In this document: in pieces, positions 59,885-64,000 of the stretch
Numbering within the stretch: the stretch's first letter is position 1
How the letters are laid out: every line of letters starts with the position of its first letter
Origin: JAIVGV01 sp036389335
GTDB taxonomy: Bacteria; Acidobacteriota; Blastocatellia; Pyrinomonadales; Pyrinomonadaceae
Reading direction: 5' to 3'
Assembly: GCA_036389335.1 (NCBI GenBank)
Contig: DASVQC010000046.1
Location: 1-64,000, forward strand
DNA: 64,000 nucleotides
Program-made: the position numbers and the translations under genes
The notes under the pieces: model-generated
What the model saw: the letters and a program-made list of their open reading frames with translations, nothing else
Databases searched by the model: none
What the model was told of the DNA's origin: nothing

Positions 59885-62329
59885 TCATTCGTATCTCAAA
59901 GCGATCATCGGATCGACGCGGGTCGCGCGCCTCGCGGGCAGGTAGCAGGCGAGGAAGGCGACGGCGGCGAGGAGCGCGGCGACGCCGGCGAAGGTGGCCG
60001 GGTCGGTCGGGCTCACGCCGTAGAGTTGACTGGTCAGCAGGCGCGCGGCGGCGAAGGCCACGCCGCAGCCGACGACGAGGCCGACGAGGGCGAGCGTCAT
60101 GCCCTGCCCGACGATGAGGCGCAGGACGCTTCGGCGATCCGCGCCGAGCGCCATGCGCAGGCCGATCTCGCGCGTGCGCCCGGCGACGACGTAGCTCATC
60201 ACGCCGTAGATGCCGATGGCCGCGAGCGCGAGCGCGAGCACGCCGAAGCTGCCCAGCACGATGGCCGCCATGCGCGCCGGGAAGAGCGGGATGCCCATGT
60301 GCTCCGTGAGCGTCTTGGGGCTGTAGACGGGCAGCGTCGGGTCGAGCGACTGCACCGCCCGCCCGAGCGCCGCGAGCGCCGCCTGCGGGTCGCCCTCGAC
60401 GCGCGCCACCAGCGTCACGTTCGAGTTGTAGTCGCGCAGGAGCGGGCGGTAGACGACCGGCTTCGGCTCTTCGCCGAGCGAGTTGTACTTGCCGTCCGCC
60501 GCGACGCCGATGACCGTCCAGTAAGGATCGGCGGGGCTGCCGAAGTTGAAGCGTTTGCCGACGGCCTCCTCGCCGGGCCAGAACTTGCGCGCGAAGGTCT
60601 CGTTGACGACGGCGACCCTCGTCTCGCGCTTGTCCTCCTGCGCGGTGAAGTCGCGCCCGCGCTGTAGCGGGATGCCGAGCGTCTTGAAGTAGTCGAGCCC
60701 GGCGTAGAAGGGCGTGGCGAGCGGCAGGTCGCTGTTCTGGGGCGCGGGCCGGCCCTCGATGTAGATGCCGGAATTGTTGTAGTTGATGCTGAGCGGCAGG
60801 CTGTCGGTCAGCGTCACGCTCCGCACGCCCGGCAGTCGCCCCGCGCGCTCGACGATCTCGCGCTGGAAGGCGCGCCCGCGCTGCTCGTCGTAGCCCTGAA
60901 GGCCGAGATCGAACGAGAGCGCGACGGCGTTCTGCGGGTTGAAGCCGGGGTGCATGGCCTGCGCCGCCTGCAGGCCCCGCACGATGAGCCCCGCCGAGAT
61001 GAGCAGCACGAGCGAGAGCGCGACCTGCGCGACGACGAGCGCGTTACGCAGGCGCGACCGCCGGAAGCCGCCGAGCGAGGTCTCGTCCTTGAGCGCGGGC
61101 ACGACGTCCGGGTTCGACGACTGGAGCGCGGGCAGGAGGCTGAAGACGACGCCCGTCACGAGCGAGACGCCGAGCGTGAAGGCGAGCACGCGCCAGTCGA
61201 TGCGCAGGTCGAAGACGAGCGCGATGTCGGTCGGCAGCTTGATGGCCGAGACGAGATCGTTGACCCACGTCGCGATCAGGAGTCCGAGCGCGCCGCCCGC
61301 GAGCGAGAGCACGACCGATTCGGTCAGCAGTTGGCGCACGAGCCGCGCGCGCGACGCGCCGAGGGCGAGGCGGATGGCGATCTCCCTGCGCCGCTCGGTG
61401 GCGCGCGCCAGCAGGAGGTTCGCGAGGTTGACGCACGCGAGCAGGAGCACGAGCCCGACGACGCCCATCAGCACCGCCGAGAAGGTGATCACGGAGTCGC
61501 GTATCTCGGGGATGAAGAGGCCGGGCGGGAGCAGGCGCACGCCGCGCCCCGCGTTCTCCTGCGGGTGCTCCTGCGCGAGCTGGGAGGTGATGGCGGCGAG
61601 CGCGGCCTCGGCCTGCGCCTTCGTCACGCCGTCCTTCAGGCGACCGACGACGAAGAGGTTGTCGTCGGTGCGCGATTCGAGCCACGTGCTGCCGGGCTCG
61701 ATCTGTTTCGCCATCATGAACGGCACGAAAATCTCCGGCGAGTAGGCGATCTCCGTCCCGACGAAGCCTTCGGGCATGACGCCGACGATGGTGAACTGCG
61801 CGTTGTTGATCGACGCCGTGCGCCCGACGATCGCGGGGTCGCCGCCGAAGCGCGCCTGCCAGCAGCCGTAGCTCAAGACCGCGACCGGGTGCGAGCCCGG
61901 CGTCTTGTCCTCCTCGGGCAGGAAGCCGCGACCGAGCGCGGGCGCGACGCCGAGCACGTCGAAGTAGTTGCCGGAGACGAGGTAGCCCCAGACGCGCTCG
62001 TTCGCGCCGCCGTGGCTGAGGCTCATCGCGGCGAAGCGGTAGCCGAGCAGGCCCGACAAGACGTCCCCGCTGCGGTCGCGGTAGTCCTTGTAGTTGAGGT
62101 GCGACTGGATCGTGTAGTCAGCGCCCTTGTGCAGCGTGCCGTAAACCGCGACGAGCTGCCCGGGGGCGCGCACCGGCAGGGGTCTGAGCAGCACCGTGTC
62201 GACGAGGCTGAAGATCGCCGTGTTCGCCCCGATGCCGAGCGCGAGCGACACGACCGCCACGAGCGTGAAGCCCGGACTCTTCAACAGCCGCCGGAACCCG
62301 TACCGCAAGTCTTGCCAGAGATTGCCCAT
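59885..62329 (-). CDS. ADOP permease 8 (second lineage)
   Basis: An 814-residue permease beginning MGNLWQDLRYGFRRL. Of two adjacent ATGs (62332, 62329), the second has better spacing to CGAGGTGA. It shares the variant traits of permease 3: TERRREIAIRLALGASRARLV, TESVVLSLAGG and the linker DVVPALKDETS. Its half-1 core is LLACVNLANLLLARA, distinct from ACANVAN. Half 2 reads VVAGRTREIGLRMALGADRRS and lacks the QRTHEIG form of the main lineage. The end is RATRVDPMIALRYE. Confidence 0.92.
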   Translation of the reverse strand: MGNLWQDLRYGFRRLLKSPGFTLVAVVSLALGIGANTAIFSLVDTVLLRPLPVRAPGQLVAVYGTLHKGADYTIQSHLNYKDYRDRSGDVLSGLLGYRFAAMSLSHGGANERVWGYLVSGNYFDVLGVAPALGRGFLPEEDKTPGSHPVAVLSYGCWQARFGGDPAIVGRTASINNAQFTIVGVMPEGFVGTEIAYSPEIFVPFMMAKQIEPGSTWLESRTDDNLFVVGRLKDGVTKAQAEAALAAITSQLAQEHPQENAGRGVRLLPPGLFIPEIRDSVITFSAVLMGVVGLVLLLACVNLANLLLARATERRREIAIRLALGASRARLVRQLLTESVVLSLAGGALGLLIATWVNDLVSAIKLPTDIALVFDLRIDWRVLAFTLGVSLVTGVVFSLLPALQSSNPDVVPALKDETSLGGFRRSRLRNALVVAQVALSLVLLISAGLIVRGLQAAQAMHPGFNPQNAVALSFDLGLQGYDEQRGRAFQREIVERAGRLPGVRSVTLTDSLPLSINYNNSGIYIEGRPAPQNSDLPLATPFYAGLDYFKTLGIPLQRGRDFTAQEDKRETRVAVVNETFARKFWPGEEAVGKRFNFGSPADPYWTVIGVAADGKYNSLGEEPKPVVYRPLLRDYNSNVTLVARVEGDPQAALAALGRAVQSLDPTLPVYSPKTLTEHMGIPLFPARMAAIVLGSFGVLALALAAIGIYGVMSYVVAGRTREIGLRMALGADRRSVLRLIVGQGMTLALVGLVVGCGVAFAAARLLTSQLYGVSPTDPATFAGVAALLAAVAFLACYLPARRATRVDPMIALRYE

Positions 62330-62346
62330 CATTCACCTCGTCGAGC

Positions 62347-62420
62347 AGAGGTCAGAGGCCAGAGGTCAGAGGTTAGTAAGAAGTTTTCTTCTGGCCTCTG
62401 GCCTCTGGCCTCTGACCTCT
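62347..62420. repeat. Heptamer hairpin 6 (AGAGGTC type)
   Basis: Left arm 62347-62383 (AGAGGTC/AGAGGCC units ending in TAAGAAG) pairs with right arm 62388-62420, leaving a loop of only about four to five bases. It lies between permeases 9 and 8. Confidence 0.85.
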
Positions 62421-62425
62421 CTTCT

Positions 62426-64000
62426 TCATTCGTATCTCAAAGCGATCATCGGATCGACCTTCATCGCGCGGCGCGCCGGGACGTAGCAGGCGAGGAAGGC
62501 GATTGCGGCGAGCAGGAGCGCGAGGAGCGCGTAAGTTTTCGGATCGGTCGCGCTGACGCCGAAGAGCAGTCCGGACATCAGGCGCGTCAGCGCGAGCGCC
62601 GCCGCGAGGCCGAGGCCGACGCCGCCGAGCGCGAGGCCCATCCCCTTCCTCATGACGAGGGCGAGGATGTCGCGCGGCTGCGCGCCGAGCGCGAGGCGCA
62701 CGCCGATCTCCGGCACGTGCTGCGTCACGAAGTAGGCGAGCACGCCGTAGATCCCCATCGCCGCGAGCAGCAGCGCGAGCGCGGCGAACGAGGCGAGCAG
62801 GATCATGCCGATGCCGCGCGTGCCGGTCTGATCGTTGAGCTGCTGTTCGACCGTGGCGATGTTCGAGAGCGGCTGGTCAGCGTCGACCGCGCGCACCGCC
62901 TCGCGCACGGCGGGCACGAGGGCGAGCGGATCGCCCGCGGCGCGCACCACCAGATCGCGCGGCTTGTAGCCGGGCATGACCGCCACCTGACTGTAGGGCA
63001 GATACATCTCCGCCTTGACCGGCGCGTCCATCCCCATCTGCCGCACGTCCGCGACGACGCCGACGATGGTGCGCCACGGGTCGGAGCCGTCGCCCCTGCC
63101 GAAGCTGATGCGCTTGCCGACGGCGCTCTCGCCCGGCCAGTATTGCCGCGCCATCTTCTCGTTGACGACGAGGACGTTCTGCGACTGCGCGTTGTCGTGC
63201 TCGTCAAGGTAGCGGCCCTCGCGCAGCGCGACGCCGATGGTCTGCAGGTAGTTGGCGCTCACCTGCCGGTGGATGGCGTTCGTCATCACGCCGGGCGGCG
63301 GCTGCGGGCCGTCGATCATGAACCCGTTCGCGCCGCCCTGCCACTGCAGGGGCACGGACGTGGTGTAGCCCGCCGAGACGACGCCGGGGAGCTGCCCGAC
63401 GCGCGCCAACACCTGATCGTAGAACTGCGTGCGCTTGGCGAGCGCGGCGTACTTGTTCTGCGGCAGCACCGTCCGCACCATCAGCAGCTCGCGCGGGCGC
63501 AGGGAGGCGTACTGCCCCGTCATGTGCGAGATGGTCTGCACGAGCAGCCCCGCGCCGACCAGGAGGACGAGCGCGAGCGCGACTTCGACGACGACGAGCG
63601 CGCCGCGCAGCCTCCCGCCCGCGTTCGAGCCCGCGCGGCCCCCGCCCTGCTTGAGCGCATCGTTGAGATCGGTGCGCGACGCCTGAAGCGCCGGGGCGAG
63701 CCCGAAGGCGACGCCCGTCACGAGCGAGATGAGCGTCGCGTAGCCGAGCACGGGCAGGCTCAACTTCAAAGTCGCCGAGAGCGAGAGCGCGTCGGGGATC
63801 AGCTTCCTCACGAACTCGAAGCCCCACGCCGCCAGGAGCAGGCCGAGCGCGCCGCCCGCGAGCGAGAGCAGCACGCTCTCGGTCAGCAGTTGGCGGACGA
63901 TGCGCCACCGGCCCGCGCCGAGCGCCGCGCGCACCGCGATCTCTTTGCGGCGCGACGCGGCGCGCGCCAAGAGTAGGTTGGCGACGTTGGCGCACGCGAT
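62426..64000 (-). CDS. ADOP permease 9, N-terminus beyond window
   Basis: The frame is open for 524 residues from the right edge to the stop at 62426. The first residues visible are IACANVANLLLARAASRRKE, which lie about 280-300 residues into the complete paralogues, so roughly the first third is missing. The linker reads DLNDALKQGGGRAGSNAGGR. Half 2 differs from the usual motif: FVTQHVPEIGVRLALGAQPRD in place of QRTHEIG. The end is RAMKVDPMIALRYE. An apparent TTG start at 63970 is only the Leu codon inside the hallmark motif. Confidence 0.9.
   Translation of the reverse strand: MACANVANLLLARAASRRKEIAVRAALGAGRWRIVRQLLTESVLLSLAGGALGLLLAAWGFEFVRKLIPDALSLSATLKLSLPVLGYATLISLVTGVAFGLAPALQASRTDLNDALKQGGGRAGSNAGGRLRGALVVVEVALALVLLVGAGLLVQTISHMTGQYASLRPRELLMVRTVLPQNKYAALAKRTQFYDQVLARVGQLPGVVSAGYTTSVPLQWQGGANGFMIDGPQPPPGVMTNAIHRQVSANYLQTIGVALREGRYLDEHDNAQSQNVLVVNEKMARQYWPGESAVGKRISFGRGDGSDPWRTIVGVVADVRQMGMDAPVKAEMYLPYSQVAVMPGYKPRDLVVRAAGDPLALVPAVREAVRAVDADQPLSNIATVEQQLNDQTGTRGIGMILLASFAALALLLAAMGIYGVLAYFVTQHVPEIGVRLALGAQPRDILALVMRKGMGLALGGVGLGLAAALALTRLMSGLLFGVSATDPKTYALLALLLAAIAFLACYVPARRAMKVDPMIALRYE

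Noticed and set aside
63968..63970. TTG start for permease 9 at the right edge
   Set aside because: It is the third Leu of the internal LLLARA motif. The frame continues through the window edge.

Overview
All genes supported here lie on the minus strand, so the window reads right to left as one 64-kb unidirectional block of very GC-rich DNA. The best taxonomic clue is the number of roughly 800-residue FtsX/MacB-type permeases with no ATPase partner. There are ten, nine of them in a near-continuous array, and they match the 'acidobacterial duplicated orphan permease' (ADOP) family, so an acidobacterium is likely (Blastocatellia-like soil lineages are plausible, but this is inference). No rRNA, tRNA, CRISPR array or transposase was seen.

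Right part (about 38.6-64 kb): nine ADOP permeases in tandem, the rightmost cut by the window edge. A serine beta-lactamase-fold hydrolase and a secreted protein with a 29-residue repeat interrupt the array, and a secreted protein with a 34-residue 'SDYER' repeat closes it. Six of the seven direct permease-permease spacers hold a long hairpin built from tandem heptamers (AGAGGTC, GTGACAG or AGTAGTC types) facing their own inverted copies.

Middle (35.5-38.5 kb): an NtrC-family response regulator overlaps the gene for its histidine kinase. A damaged mbtH-like gene, a type II thioesterase and an Sfp-type phosphopantetheinyl transferase follow; these are accessory genes of the neighbouring NRPS cluster.

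Left part (1-33.7 kb): a lipopeptide NRPS cluster. NRPS-1 is FAAL-ACP-C-A-T-C-A-T-C-A-T-C. Next comes a radical SAM protein (B12-binding, PhpK-like) whose C-terminus is the C-terminal lobe of a condensation domain. NRPS-2 starts with another lone condensation C-lobe and continues A-T-C-TauD. An MFS exporter and one ADOP permease follow. NRPS-3, which runs off the left edge, is an inactive C-like domain, A, T, E, C, A with an inserted N-methyltransferase, T. Pocket residues read by eye suggest Ala-like, Glu, unknown, Leu-like, Asp and Gly for the six A domains. The product would be a fatty-acylated peptide with Glu, Leu, a probably beta-hydroxylated D-Asp and N-methyl-Gly, unfinished in this window.

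The most unusual parts are the radical SAM/condensation-lobe fusion between two synthetases, the apparent splitting of an aspartate beta-hydroxylation unit over two proteins (C-TauD on NRPS-2, degenerate C-like domain plus Asp A domain on NRPS-3), the frameshifted mbtH gene and the heptamer hairpins of the permease array. No gene-free stretch exceeds about 225 bases.
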